Of a stretch of DNA of 44,387 nt, positions 1-8,028 are shown one piece after another; within the stretch, counting starts at the first letter, position 1, and each line of letters starts with the position of its first letter. The stretch is taken from positions 1 to 44,387 of the forward strand of contig JAFUXH010000024.1 of assembly GCA_017470945.1 (NCBI GenBank), in the 5' to 3' direction. Source of the DNA: Clostridia bacterium (GTDB taxonomy: Bacteria; Bacillota; Clostridia; Christensenellales; Aristaeellaceae). The notes under the pieces are model-generated. The model made no database searches. It was given only the letters and a program-made list of their open reading frames with translations, and was not told the origin of the DNA. The translations under genes were made by a program, and so were the position numbers.

Positions 1-941
1 AAGCCGATCAGCGGCCGGAACACGGGCATATGCACCACCTCGTCGGTGGTGGTCAGCGCTTCCATGGTCTGGCTGGCCACCTGGCCCACCGATTCGCCGG
101 TGATCAGGGCCAGGGCCTCTTCCTTCCGGGCGATCTGCTCGGCAATGCGCATCATGTAGCGCCGCATGATCAGGGTGGTGTAATCCTCCGGGCATTTTTC
201 GTGGATCTGCATTTGAATGTCGGTGAAGGGCACCACATACACCTTGATGCCGCAGCAATATTCCGACAGGATCTTCGCCAGATCCAGCACCTTCTGCTTG
301 GCAAATTCGCTGGTGTAGGGGAAGGAATGATAGTGCACCGCCACCAATTGCACGCCCCGCTTGGCGATCATATAGCCCGCCACCGGGCTGTCGATGCCGC
401 CGGAAAGCAGCAGCGCCGCCTTGCCGCCGGTGCCCACCGGCATGCCGCCCACGGCGGGGATCACCCGGCAATACAGGTATGCCTGATCCCGGATTTCCAC
501 CGACAGGATGTGCTGGGGCTTGCGCACGTCCACCTTCAAATGATCCTCGTTGCGCATCAGCACGTATTCGCCGATTTTGGCGTTGATCTGCGGGGAATCC
601 AGGAAATAGTGCTTGTCCGCCCGGCGGGCCTCCACCTTGAAGGTGCCGTTGATATCCTTCATTAATTCGTTGGCCTGGGCGCAGACGGCCTCAAAGTCGT
701 CCTTTTCGATTTCGACGGCGGGGGCCACGGAGTGCACGCCGAACACCTTGCACACCCGCTGGATGCACCCGTCCACGTCGTCCATATCGCTGATGAACAC
801 CCGGGCGTCGTGCAGCCACACCTTGCCGCCGAAGGGCTTGGAGGCCTCCTTCACCCGGGCCACCAGCGCCCGCAGGAAATAGGGCCTGTTCAGCCCCTTC
901 AAATAAATTTCGCCGTAGCGAACCATCAACAGCTTTCGCAT
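1..941 (-). CDS. thiI: tRNA 4-thiouridine sulfurtransferase ThiI (3' end cut by window edge)
   Basis: ThiI adenylates uridine 8 of tRNA and transfers sulfur to it, taking persulfide sulfur from a cysteine desulfurase; in many bacteria it also feeds thiamine thiazole synthesis. About 313 codons are present and the reading frame runs off the left edge. The N-terminus begins MRKLLMVRYGEIYLKG, typical of ThiI, followed by a THUMP-type region (about residues 60-165). The PP-loop ATP site LLSGGIDSPVAG is then clear, followed by ALITGESVGQVASQT. The ATG at 939-941 lies 15 bp after the stop of the cysteine desulfurase gene, with a weak AAGGGG ribosome site. That neighbour is the expected sulfur donor, which supports the call. 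The C-terminus cannot be judged, including any rhodanese domain. Confidence 0.95.
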   Translation of the reverse strand, partial: MRKLLMVRYGEIYLKGLNRPYFLRALVARVKEASKPFGGKVWLHDARVFISDMDDVDGCIQRVCKVFGVHSVAPAVEIEKDDFEAVCAQANELMKDINGTFKVEARRADKHYFLDSPQINAKIGEYVLMRNEDHLKVDVRKPQHILSVEIRDQAYLYCRVIPAVGGMPVGTGGKAALLLSGGIDSPVAGYMIAKRGVQLVAVHYHSFPYTSEFAKQKVLDLAKILSEYCCGIKVYVVPFTDIQMQIHEKCPEDYTTLIMRRYMMRIAEQIARKEEALALITGESVGQVASQTMEALTTTDEVVHMPVFRPLIG

Positions 942-956
942 GATCGGTCGATCCCC

Positions 957-2096
957 TTATCGTCTTTGAAATTTGGCCAGCACGGCGTACTGCCGCTGGA
1001 TGGCCCGGGCGGTTTCTTCCATCTCAGCTGGGGTATTATCCGGGCACAGGGAGAAGCGCAGGGCCGATTCCGCCTGCCTTTGCGGGGTGCGCATGGCCTT
1101 GAGCACCGCGCTGATCTTTTGCTTGCGGGAGGAGCAGGCCGACCCCATCCCGATGTAAATGCCTTCGCCCTCCAGGGCGTGCAGCATGGTTTCCGACCGT
1201 ACCGGGGGCAGCGACACATTCAGGATGTGAGGCGCGGCCCATTCTCCCGCCGGGTTGGGGCCGTTCACGACGGCGCTTGGCACCGCTTCCCGGATCAGGT
1301 GCCACAGGCGCAGCTTGGTTTCCATCATCCGGTTTTCCCTGGGGTAGCACTGGATGGCGGCCAGCAGCCCGGCGATGCCCGGGGTGTTTTCCGTGCCGGA
1401 GCGCAGGGCGTTTTCCTGGCCGCCGCCCACCTGCCGGGGGGCAAAGGAAACACCGGGGCGGACGACCAGCGCGCCGACGCCCTTGGGCGCGTGGATCTTG
1501 TGGCCCGACAGGGCGTAGGTATCGGCCCCGACGGTCGCCATATCGAAGGGCAGCCGCAGGAAGCCCTGCACCCCATCCACGTGGAAATGGGCGGCGGGGG
1601 CCTGCTTCAAGCGCAGGGCGTTCAGCGCCTGCAGCGGCTGAATGGCCCCGGTTTCGTTGTTCACCTGCATGCAGCAGATCAGCGCCGTATCTTCGCCGAT
1701 CCGTTGCGCGGCGGCGTCCAGGTCCACCAGGCCCTGATGATCGTAGGGCAGCTCGATGGCTTTCAGCCCCGATTGCAGGCAGGCTTCCTTCACGGCGGGG
1801 TGCTCCCCGGCGCTATAGAGGATCGTGCCGCTGCCGCGGGCCTTCGCCGCCTGGCCCAGGATGGCCAGGTTGTCGCTTTCGGTGCCGCCGGAGGTAAAGA
1901 TAACGCTGGCGCCGGCGGGGGCGTGCACCGCCCGCAGGATCTCTTCCCGGCAGGCCCGCATCATTTTTTCCGCTTTCAGGGCCGGGCCATACAAAGCGGA
2001 AGGATTGAAATAATCCTCCCGCATGGCTTGCACCACCGCCTCAACCGCCTGATCGCAGGGCCGGGTGGTGGCGCTGTTATCCAGATAAATGGGCAT
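957..2096 (-). CDS. cysteine desulfurase, NifS/IscS family
   Basis: PLP enzyme that removes sulfur from L-cysteine and carries it as a persulfide. The start MPIYLDNSATT is chosen because a GGAGG ribosome site lies 7 bases upstream; a longer frame would begin at 2123 inside the previous gene. The 379-residue length fits the family. Visible landmarks are the N-terminal YLDNSATT, the cofactor-binding FTSGGTESDN, the PLP-lysine motif LSGHKIHAPKG and the mobile loop with the sulfur-accepting cysteine, GMGSACSSRK. It lies directly upstream of thiI, so its probable main client is tRNA thiolation rather than general Fe-S assembly; no IscU-like scaffold is seen nearby. The partner assignment is inferred from position. 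Confidence 0.93.
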   Translation of the reverse strand: MPIYLDNSATTRPCDQAVEAVVQAMREDYFNPSALYGPALKAEKMMRACREEILRAVHAPAGASVIFTSGGTESDNLAILGQAAKARGSGTILYSAGEHPAVKEACLQSGLKAIELPYDHQGLVDLDAAAQRIGEDTALICCMQVNNETGAIQPLQALNALRLKQAPAAHFHVDGVQGFLRLPFDMATVGADTYALSGHKIHAPKGVGALVVRPGVSFAPRQVGGGQENALRSGTENTPGIAGLLAAIQCYPRENRMMETKLRLWHLIREAVPSAVVNGPNPAGEWAAPHILNVSLPPVRSETMLHALEGEGIYIGMGSACSSRKQKISAVLKAMRTPQRQAESALRFSLCPDNTPAEMEETARAIQRQYAVLAKFQRR

Positions 2097-2107
2097 ATCC
2101 GCCTCCG

Positions 2108-2668
2108 TCAGTTGACCTGCCATACGCCCTGGGGCAGGCGTTTTTTGATCATTTCCACCATTTCCTGGCTGGGCTCAATGATGATGATGCGTTTTTGCCC
2201 GTCCTTCTGGAAGTAGAAGTAAAGCAGCTCCGCGTCCCGGTTGAGGAACCAGTTGGTGCGCTTGATGCCCTGCATGTTGATGTAGCGCTGGAAGGAGCCG
2301 GAGGATACCAGCCCGCAGGCTTCCACGTTGCGGATATTCATGGTGCCCAGGCTCTTGCGCTTTTTGTTGTTGAACACCTGGGCGAAATCCATCTGCCCGT
2401 TGGTGAAGGTGTACTCATACTCTGTGCGCACCCGGTCCCGCCGAAGGAAGATCAGCACCGCCAGCCCGGCGGGAATCACCAATTGGATCAGCGCCACGAA
2501 GAACGAGGCGTTGAACCCGCTGGTGGTCAGGCCGAGGGTCAGGTTCTGCAGCGCCAGGAAGGCGTAGATCGCCAGCAGCACCCACGCCGCGTTGGCGGCG
2601 ATATAGGTCACTGTTTGCAGGCCCCGATTGCGCTTGGATACCACTTCTTCCAGAAATTGATCCATCAT
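2108..2668 (-). CDS. hypothetical two-helix membrane protein (DUF6106-like)
   Basis: About 186 residues. The start MMDQFLEEV is preferred because GGGAGGAA lies 7 bases upstream of the ATG at 2668. Residues about 18-45 and 55-75 form two hydrophobic helices (AANAAWVLLAIYAFLALQN, then FFVALIQLVIPAGLAVLIFL). A soluble C-terminal part follows (TEYEYTFTNGQMDFAQVFNNKKRK..., ending ...EMIKKRLPQGVWQVN), which resembles a PH-like bacterial membrane-anchored domain. I think it belongs to the clostridial family DUF6106, but this is from memory of the pattern. It sits between the cysteine desulfurase and the PAP2 gene in the same operon; no function can be read from the sequence. Confidence 0.75.
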   Translation of the reverse strand: MMDQFLEEVVSKRNRGLQTVTYIAANAAWVLLAIYAFLALQNLTLGLTTSGFNASFFVALIQLVIPAGLAVLIFLRRDRVRTEYEYTFTNGQMDFAQVFNNKKRKSLGTMNIRNVEACGLVSSGSFQRYINMQGIKRTNWFLNRDAELLYFYFQKDGQKRIIIIEPSQEMVEMIKKRLPQGVWQVN

Positions 2669-2705
2669 GAGAAAATTCCTCCCGTAAGAAATCACGTAGG
2701 GTCCT

Positions 2706-3152
2706 TTATGTCATGATGAGCACCATCACCGTGCCCACCAGGATGCCGCCGGCCACCTCGATGGGGGAGTGGCCCACCAGCTCCTTGAGCTTCTTTTCCG
2801 TAATGGGCTGGCCCTCCACCAGCACCTCCCGCAGCAGCCGGTTCAGCACCGCGCCCTGCCGCCCCGTTTCGGCCCGCACGCCCATGGCGTCGTAAATCAC
2901 CACGGCGGCCAGGGCAAAGGCCAGGGCGAAGGCGACGGTGCCCGTGCCCTCCCGCAGGCCGATCATCACCATCAGCGAAAACACAAACGCCGCGTGGGAG
3001 GAGGGCATGCCGCCCATGCCGAAGCACCGCCGCCAATCCAGCCGCCGATCCACCCACAGCGTCAGAAGCACCTTCAGTGCCTGGGCCGCGATCCAGGAAA
3101 AAACGGCGCACTTCAGCGGGTCGTTTTGCCAGAGATCCAGGAAAAAACGCAT
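2706..3152 (-). CDS. divergent PAP2 family membrane protein (YuiD-like)
   Basis: A 148-residue integral membrane protein with the family signature GGMPSSHAAFVFSL near residues 47-60 and the downstream YDAMGVRAETGRQGAVLNRLL block. The family is related to acid phosphatases of the PAP2 type but keeps only part of the catalytic set, so phosphatase activity is uncertain. It follows ispA by 12 bp. In several Firmicutes and in plants, divergent PAP2 proteins sit near isoprenoid genes, so a role in dephosphorylating a lipid or prenyl phosphate is a reasonable guess, but not shown here. Confidence 0.88.
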   Translation of the reverse strand: MRFFLDLWQNDPLKCAVFSWIAAQALKVLLTLWVDRRLDWRRCFGMGGMPSSHAAFVFSLMVMIGLREGTGTVAFALAFALAAVVIYDAMGVRAETGRQGAVLNRLLREVLVEGQPITEKKLKELVGHSPIEVAGGILVGTVMVLIMT

Positions 3153-3164
3153 GCAAAAACCGCC

Positions 3165-4025
3165 TTATTGCTCCCGGGTCAGGGTAGCTTGTGCCAATTG
3201 CTGCAAAAACGCCGCGCGCTCGCCAAAGGCCGACAGCGCGCCTACCGCGTGGCGGATGTGGTCGGCGGCGTCCTGCCGGGCCCAATCGACGCCCACGCAG
3301 GCGGGCCAGGTCAGCTTGCCCTCTTCCTCATCCTTGCCCAGGGTCTTGCCCATCAGGTCCGGGTCGCCCTCGATATCCAGCAAATCGTCCACGATCTGGA
3401 ACGCCATGCCCAGGTGATAGCCGTACCGGCGGCCCGCCTCGATTTGGGCGGCGGAAGCCCCGGCCAGGATCAGCCCGGCGGTGACGGGGGCGGTGAGCAT
3501 GGCGGCGGTTTTGCCCTGGTGGATATCCCGCACCAGGTCCATATTGGGCTCGGTGCCGGCCATGGTCACATCCAGCGTTTGCCCGTTCAGCATGCTGGCC
3601 GCCGCGCCGGCGATTTCGCCCAGGGCCTCAAAGGCCTTGGGGTGGGCGGAGGCGGCCATGACCGAAAAAGCGTGGGTCAGCAGCCCGTCACCCGCCAGGA
3701 TGGCCAGCGCTTCGCCGTACACCACGTGGTTGGTGGGCTTGCCCCGGCGCATCGTATCGTTGTCCATGGCGGGCAGATCGTCGTGGATCAGGGAATAGGC
3801 GTGGATCATTTCCACCGCCGCCGCAAAGGGCAGCGCGGCTTTCGCATCGCCCCCCGCCATCTCGCAGGCCGCCAGCAGCAGGCAGCCCCGCAGCCGCTTC
3901 CCGCCGGACAGCAGGCTGTAGCGCATGGCGTCCCGCAGGGCGTCCGGCACGCCGGCAAAGGGCAGGCCTTCCAGCGCTTCCTCCACTTGTTGTTTATAGG
4001 TGTTCAATTGCTCGTTCATGTTCAT
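3165..4025 (-). CDS. ispA: polyprenyl synthetase, farnesyl/geranylgeranyl diphosphate synthase type
   Basis: Condenses isopentenyl diphosphate with allylic diphosphates to give short prenyl diphosphates for undecaprenyl and quinone precursors. The 286-residue protein shows the first aspartate-rich motif DDLPAMDNDTMRRGKPTNH and the second, FQIVDDLLDIEGD, both binding magnesium-diphosphate. The Lys/Arg of GGKRLRG near residue 45 is also present. The six-residue DDxxxxD spacing in the first motif is the bacterial FPP synthase form. ATG at 4023-4025 overlaps the xseB stop by 4 bases, so translation is coupled; the xseA-xseB-ispA order is common in Firmicutes (where dxs often follows, not here). 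An ATG two codons later is an alternative start. Confidence 0.93.
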   Translation of the reverse strand: MNMNEQLNTYKQQVEEALEGLPFAGVPDALRDAMRYSLLSGGKRLRGCLLLAACEMAGGDAKAALPFAAAVEMIHAYSLIHDDLPAMDNDTMRRGKPTNHVVYGEALAILAGDGLLTHAFSVMAASAHPKAFEALGEIAGAAASMLNGQTLDVTMAGTEPNMDLVRDIHQGKTAAMLTAPVTAGLILAGASAAQIEAGRRYGYHLGMAFQIVDDLLDIEGDPDLMGKTLGKDEEEGKLTWPACVGVDWARQDAADHIRHAVGALSAFGERAAFLQQLAQATLTREQ

Positions 4026-4240
4026 GGCGCGTCCTCCATCGGCTGTACTTGGCCGCCGGATAATTCCATCATCCGTTTTTCGGCGGCGGATAATTCCTCC
4101 GTCAGGGCCTTCGATAATTGCATGCCCGCTTCGTAAGCCTTCAGCGTTTCATCCAGGGGCAGGCTGCCGCCTTCCATTTTGCGGATCAGCCCTTCCAATT
4201 CCAGCAGCTTTTCCTCAAACGTCGCTTGCTTCTTGGCCAA
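4022..4240 (-). CDS. xseB: exodeoxyribonuclease VII small subunit
   Basis: Small helical subunit that binds XseA to form exonuclease VII, which degrades single-stranded DNA from both ends. The protein has 72 residues, the normal size, with the family pattern FEEKLLELEGLIRKMEGG followed by LPLDETLKAYEAG. It overlaps xseA by 26 bases upstream and ispA by 4 bases downstream, so the three genes form a tightly coupled set. Confidence 0.95.
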   Translation of the reverse strand: MAKKQATFEEKLLELEGLIRKMEGGSLPLDETLKAYEAGMQLSKALTEELSAAEKRMMELSGGQVQPMEDAP

Positions 4241-5438
4241 ATGGATCCTCCTTCCGGATATCGAGGGTGCGCACCTGCACCCGGCCGTCCTGCAGCAGCA
4301 GGGTCATTTCGTCGGTCACCTGGCCCACGCTGGTGACGGCGTTCCGCCCGGCGCGCACCACCGCATACCCGCGGCTGAGGGCCTGCCGGGGGCCCAAGGC
4401 GTTCAGCTTGTCCGTCAGCAGGGTGATCTTCGCCCGCCGGGCGGTCATTTGCTTTTCCATGGCGCTTTGCAGCCGCTGCCGCAGCAGCTGGGCCCGGGCC
4501 TGCATGCCCTGCACCTGCACCGACGGGTGGCAGGCCGCCAGCCGCTTTTCATAATAGGCCAGGCGGGATTGCAGCGTCAGCACCTTGCTTTGGGCGGCCC
4601 TGCCCAGGCTTTCCTGCATTTTTTGGATCGTGGCCGCCAACGCGTCCCTTTCCGGCACGCACAATTCCGCCGCCGCCGAAGGGGTAGCGGCCCGCACGTC
4701 GGCCGCCAGGTCGCTGAGGGTCACATCCACCTCGTGGCCCACGGCCGATACTACCGGCACCGGGCAGGCGGCGATGGCCCGCACCACGATTTCTTCGTTG
4801 AACGCCCACAAATCTTCCAGCGATCCGCCGCCCCGGCCCACGATGATCACGTCGACCTGGGGAACCATGGCGATCTCGGCGATGCCCTGGGCGATATCCT
4901 CCGCCGCGCCTTCGCCCTGCACCTGGGCGGGACGCAGGATGATCTGCATGGCGGGGTAGCGCCGGCGGGTGACGGTGGCGATATCGTGGATCACCGCCCC
5001 GGAGCGGGAGGTGACCACGCCGATGGCCCGGGGGAGCAGGGGCAGCTCACGCTTCTTGGCTACGTCGAACAGCCCTTCCTTCAGCAGCTTGTTTTTCAGC
5101 GCCTCCAATTTCAGGTATAATTCGCCCACCCCGTCCCGGGTGATCGTTTCTACGTAAAATTGATAGCTGCCCGATACCGTGTACAGCCCCACCGCCCCGG
5201 TGAGCACCACCTTCATGCCGCTTTCCGGCGCAAAATCCACCCGCTGGGCGTACTGCCGGTAACACACGCACTGGATGCGGCTTTGCTCATCCTTCAGGGT
5301 GAAATACCAGTGGCCGGAGGCGTAGCGCTTGAAATCGCTGATTTCCCCCCGCAGGGAAAGGAAGCGCAGGCTGGGGTCGCTGGCCAGGGCGCGGCGCACG
5401 TAATCATTCAACTCGGTAACGGTCAATGTCCACGCCAT
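4215..5438 (-). CDS. xseA: exodeoxyribonuclease VII large subunit
   Basis: Catalytic subunit of exonuclease VII. The 407 residues are close to the usual length. An N-terminal OB-fold covers about residues 1-100 (LSLRGEISDFKRYASGHWYFTLKD). The nuclease core contains VVTSRSGAVIHDI, IIVGRGGGSLEDLWAFNEE, and SAVGHEVDVTLSDLAADVRAATPSAAAEL, all conserved in XseA. A helical coiled region near residues 260-345 is where small subunits bind in the known family. The gene starts 6 bp after folD, in the classic folD-xseA-xseB order. Confidence 0.96.
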   Translation of the reverse strand: MAWTLTVTELNDYVRRALASDPSLRFLSLRGEISDFKRYASGHWYFTLKDEQSRIQCVCYRQYAQRVDFAPESGMKVVLTGAVGLYTVSGSYQFYVETITRDGVGELYLKLEALKNKLLKEGLFDVAKKRELPLLPRAIGVVTSRSGAVIHDIATVTRRRYPAMQIILRPAQVQGEGAAEDIAQGIAEIAMVPQVDVIIVGRGGGSLEDLWAFNEEIVVRAIAACPVPVVSAVGHEVDVTLSDLAADVRAATPSAAAELCVPERDALAATIQKMQESLGRAAQSKVLTLQSRLAYYEKRLAACHPSVQVQGMQARAQLLRQRLQSAMEKQMTARRAKITLLTDKLNALGPRQALSRGYAVVRAGRNAVTSVGQVTDEMTLLLQDGRVQVRTLDIRKEDPFGQEASDV

Positions 5439-5444
5439 GAGGGA

Positions 5445-6290
5445 TCACCGCGCCTTCCGCTCCGCCGCTTCGATGGTATTTTCCATCAGCATGCCGATGG
5501 TCATTTTGCCCACGCCGCCGGGCACGGGGGAAATGTAACCCGCCACGCGCTCCACGGCCTCGAAATCCACGTCGCCCACCACCTTGCCGTCCACCCGGTT
5601 GATCCCCACGTCCACCACGGCGGCGCCGGGCTTCACCATATCGGCGGTGACGAACCGGGGCCTGCCCACGGCGGCCACCAGGATATCGGCCCGGCGGGTG
5701 TGGGCCGCCAAATCGGCGGTGCGGGAATGGCACAGGGTGACCGTGCAGTTTTCATTCAGCAGCAGCATGGCCACGGGCTTGCCCACGATGTTGCTGCGGC
5801 CGATGACCACCGCTTCCTTGCCGCTCAGGGGCACGTTGGCGGCTTTCAGCATGTGCAAAATGCCCTTGGGGGTGCAGGCGACCACGCCGTTTTGGCCGGT
5901 AAACAGCTTGCCGGCGTTTTCGATATGGAAGCCATCCACGTCCTTTTCCGCCAGGATGCGGCGCAGGGCGGCAGCTTCGTTCAGGTGCCTGGGCAGGGGC
6001 AATTGCACCAGGATGCCGTCAAAGCGATCATCCTGATTCAGGCGGTCGATCAGCGCTTCCAATTCCTGCTGGGTGGTTTCCTGCGGCAGGCGGATGGTTT
6101 CACTGTAAATGCCCAATTCCTGGCAGGCTTTCGCCTTGTTGCGCACGTAAACCTGGCTGGCGGGATCATCGCCCACCAGCACTACCGCCAGGCCCACGGA
6201 GATCCCCTGGGCCCGCAACGCGTCCATCCGGCCCTGCAAATCAGCCATCAATTGGGCGGCCATGGCCTTTCCATCCAGCAAAATCGCCAT
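5445..6290 (-). CDS. folD: bifunctional methylenetetrahydrofolate dehydrogenase/cyclohydrolase FolD
   Basis: Interconverts 5,10-methylene-, methenyl- and 10-formyl-tetrahydrofolate using NADP. The start MAILLDGKAMAAQL is chosen because it gives 281 residues, the normal FolD length. Its ATG also overlaps the upstream stop by one base (TAATG), a translational-coupling arrangement. Motifs: VGDDPASQVYVRNKAKAC with the catalytic lysine, the nucleotide-binding IGRSNIVGKPVAMLL, and the C-terminal PVPGGVGKMTIGMLMENT. A longer in-frame extension upstream overlaps the neighbouring gene in another frame and is not real. Confidence 0.96.
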   Translation of the reverse strand: MAILLDGKAMAAQLMADLQGRMDALRAQGISVGLAVVLVGDDPASQVYVRNKAKACQELGIYSETIRLPQETTQQELEALIDRLNQDDRFDGILVQLPLPRHLNEAAALRRILAEKDVDGFHIENAGKLFTGQNGVVACTPKGILHMLKAANVPLSGKEAVVIGRSNIVGKPVAMLLLNENCTVTLCHSRTADLAAHTRRADILVAAVGRPRFVTADMVKPGAAVVDVGINRVDGKVVGDVDFEAVERVAGYISPVPGGVGKMTIGMLMENTIEAAERKAR

Positions 6291-7234
6291 TATGATTTCT
6301 CCTTCATCTGTTGATCCAGGCCGATCAGGGCCACGCCCACCGCGTTGTCGCCGGAAAATTCCGGCCGGCAAAAATGCAGGCGCAGGCCCAAACGGCGCTT
6401 TTCGCTGCGCGTCAGCAGCATTTCCCGCAGCAGCGGGCTGGAGGCCACGCCCCCGGCGATCAGGATCTGATCCGTGCCCGTTTTTTCCGCAGCGGCGCTG
6501 AGCAGCCGCAGCACTGTGCGGCACAATACGCCATATACCTCGGCGGCCACGTCTTCCCGGGGCGCGCCCGCGGTGATCAGGCGCATCAGCTGCGCTTCCG
6601 CCCCCGATAAGTGGCAATCGAGCCCGGAGGAAGCCATGCTGACGGGCACAGCTTGCTGGCTTTTGCCCCGCAGGGCCAAGGCCTCCAGGTGCGGGCCGGC
6701 GGGGAAGGGGAGGCCCATTGCCACGCCGACGCGATCCACCAATTGCCCGGCGTGCAGATCGACGGACGTGCCCAGGGGGGTGATCGTATCCCCCTCCATC
6801 AGCAGCACGTCGGTGGTGCCGCCGGACAGATGCAGGGCCAGGAACTTTTCCCCGCGAAGCTCGGTGCCATACCTTGCCGCGGCGATGTGGCCCCGTTGAT
6901 GGGTGGTGGTATAAAAGGGCACGCCCAGGGTGGCGGCAAGGCTTCGCCCCTGGCTGACGCCCACCTGAAATACCGGCATGTAGGATTCATCCCCATCCCG
7001 GGGGGCGGCGGAGGCGCACACGCAGGAGATAGGCCCGTCGGCTTCCTTGAGCAGGGCGGGCAGCAGATCCCCCAGCTGCCTTACATGCGCAAACACGGCC
7101 TCGCTTTGGCGAAGGCCGCGTTCTCCTGCCGGCACGGGCAAAAGCCGCCGCAGCTGCCGGGGCTCCTGCCCGGGACGGCACAGGGCGGCAGAGGTGGTGT
7201 AATTACTGGTGTCAATGCCAAGCGCAAGCATCAA
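6290..7234 (-). CDS. TsaD/Kae1-family paralogue (O-sialoglycoprotein endopeptidase-like)
   Basis: A 314-residue ASKHA-fold protein related to TsaD, the tRNA threonylcarbamoyl transferase. It begins MLALGIDTSNYTTSAAL and carries HQRGHIAAARYG in the place of the metal-binding HxxxH motif. LHLSGGTTDVLLM and, near the C-terminus, IAGGVASSPLLREML match the nucleotide-binding turns. The sequence diverges from true TsaD (HxxGH changed to HQRGH, shorter) and lacks TsaB/TsaE neighbours, so I read it as the clostridial second copy, whose function is not established. It overlaps nusB by 4 bases and folD by 1 base. Confidence 0.8.
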   Translation of the reverse strand: MMLALGIDTSNYTTSAALCRPGQEPRQLRRLLPVPAGERGLRQSEAVFAHVRQLGDLLPALLKEADGPISCVCASAAPRDGDESYMPVFQVGVSQGRSLAATLGVPFYTTTHQRGHIAAARYGTELRGEKFLALHLSGGTTDVLLMEGDTITPLGTSVDLHAGQLVDRVGVAMGLPFPAGPHLEALALRGKSQQAVPVSMASSGLDCHLSGAEAQLMRLITAGAPREDVAAEVYGVLCRTVLRLLSAAAEKTGTDQILIAGGVASSPLLREMLLTRSEKRRLGLRLHFCRPEFSGDNAVGVALIGLDQQMKEKS

Positions 7235-7650
7235 TCGCCCGCTCCCGCATCCCGGGATTTGAGCAGCGTGGCCAGCACGCCGTTGACGAATTTGCCCGCC
7301 GTGGGCACGTCATAGCGCTGGGCCAGGGCCACCGCTTCGTTGATGATCACGGCGTCGGGGGTCTGCCGGGCGTAGCACAATTCATATACCGCTACCCGCA
7401 GCACCGCCAGATCCACCTTGGAAATCCGATCGATGGTCCACCCCTTCAGGGCGGCTTCGATGGTTTTGTCAATGGCTTCCGCGTTGCTTTCCACGCCGGT
7501 CAGGATCCCGTCGATATACTGCTGGTCGTCCTCCTCCGGGGTAAATTCAATCAGGCCCCGCAGCGTTTCCTCGCCGCCGTCGCCTCCCAGCATGTTTTCA
7601 AATACCATCTGCACCGCAGCCGCGCGGGCCGATTTTCGAGCCATGGGCAT
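7231..7650 (-). CDS. nusB: transcription antitermination factor NusB
   Basis: RNA-binding helical protein that, with NusE (S10), binds boxA in rRNA leaders and prevents early termination. 139 residues, normal size; begins MARKSARAAAVQMVFENML, and carries the conserved end section VLRVAVYELCYARQTPDAVIINEAVALAQRYD followed by KFVNGVLATLL. Two in-frame ATGs (7650 and 7644) follow AAAGGGG; the second gives the better spacing. Its stop overlaps the next start as ATGA. The position after asp23-amaP-DUF2273 is the usual Firmicute arrangement. Confidence 0.95.
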   Translation of the reverse strand: MPMARKSARAAAVQMVFENMLGGDGGEETLRGLIEFTPEEDDQQYIDGILTGVESNAEAIDKTIEAALKGWTIDRISKVDLAVLRVAVYELCYARQTPDAVIINEAVALAQRYDVPTAGKFVNGVLATLLKSRDAGAGD

Positions 7651-7668
7651 ATACCCCTTTTTCTTACG

Positions 7669-8028
7669 TTATTCCTGGGCGTTTTCCCCGTCCGGGACGG
7701 GGGCTTCTTCCGGGGGCTGTTCCTTCACCGCCGCCTTCACCGCCCGCTCGATTTCCTCGTTCTGGGTGCGGTAAGGCACGTTTTGCTTGGGCGGGAACAG
7801 CTTGTTGATCTTATCGGTGATCCAGGCTTTTTTATCCTTCACGCCGCCGATGAACAGGCCCAGCGCCATCAGCGCGGCCACCAGCACCGTTTGCCAGAAG
7901 CCCAGGGCCAGAAACAGCAGCGCCAGCACCATGGCCACCGCGGCAAAGAAAATCGCGCATTCCGACGTGCCAATCTGAAAAATTTTCGCGGTCCAATCAT
8001 TCCGCTTATTTTCCTGCTGCTGGCTCAT
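7669..8028 (-). CDS. DUF2273 small membrane protein
   Basis: 119 residues with two hydrophobic helices (about 27-43 and 47-63: IFFAAVAMVLALLFLALGF, then VLVAALMALGLFIGG), the hallmark of DUF2273 proteins next to amaP/asp23. After KDKKAWITDKINKLFP a polar tail rich in Glu, Pro and Ala ends the protein (QPPEEAPVPDGENAQE). The start overlaps the amaP stop by 4 bases. It is probably part of the membrane anchor for the Asp23 envelope layer; no biochemical role is established to my knowledge. Confidence 0.85.
   Translation of the reverse strand: MSQQQENKRNDWTAKIFQIGTSECAIFFAAVAMVLALLFLALGFWQTVLVAALMALGLFIGGVKDKKAWITDKINKLFPPKQNVPYRTQNEEIERAVKAAVKEQPPEEAPVPDGENAQE

Noticed and set aside
30-2216. 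Long plus-strand open frames opposite thiI and the cysteine desulfurase
   Set aside because: They are His/Gly/Gln-rich antisense shadows in GC-rich DNA, lack ribosome sites and match no family, while the minus strand codes for clear enzymes.
5445-6617. N-terminal extension of folD to 390 codons
   Set aside because: The extra residues overlap the TsaD paralogue in another frame; the 281-residue form has the canonical start.
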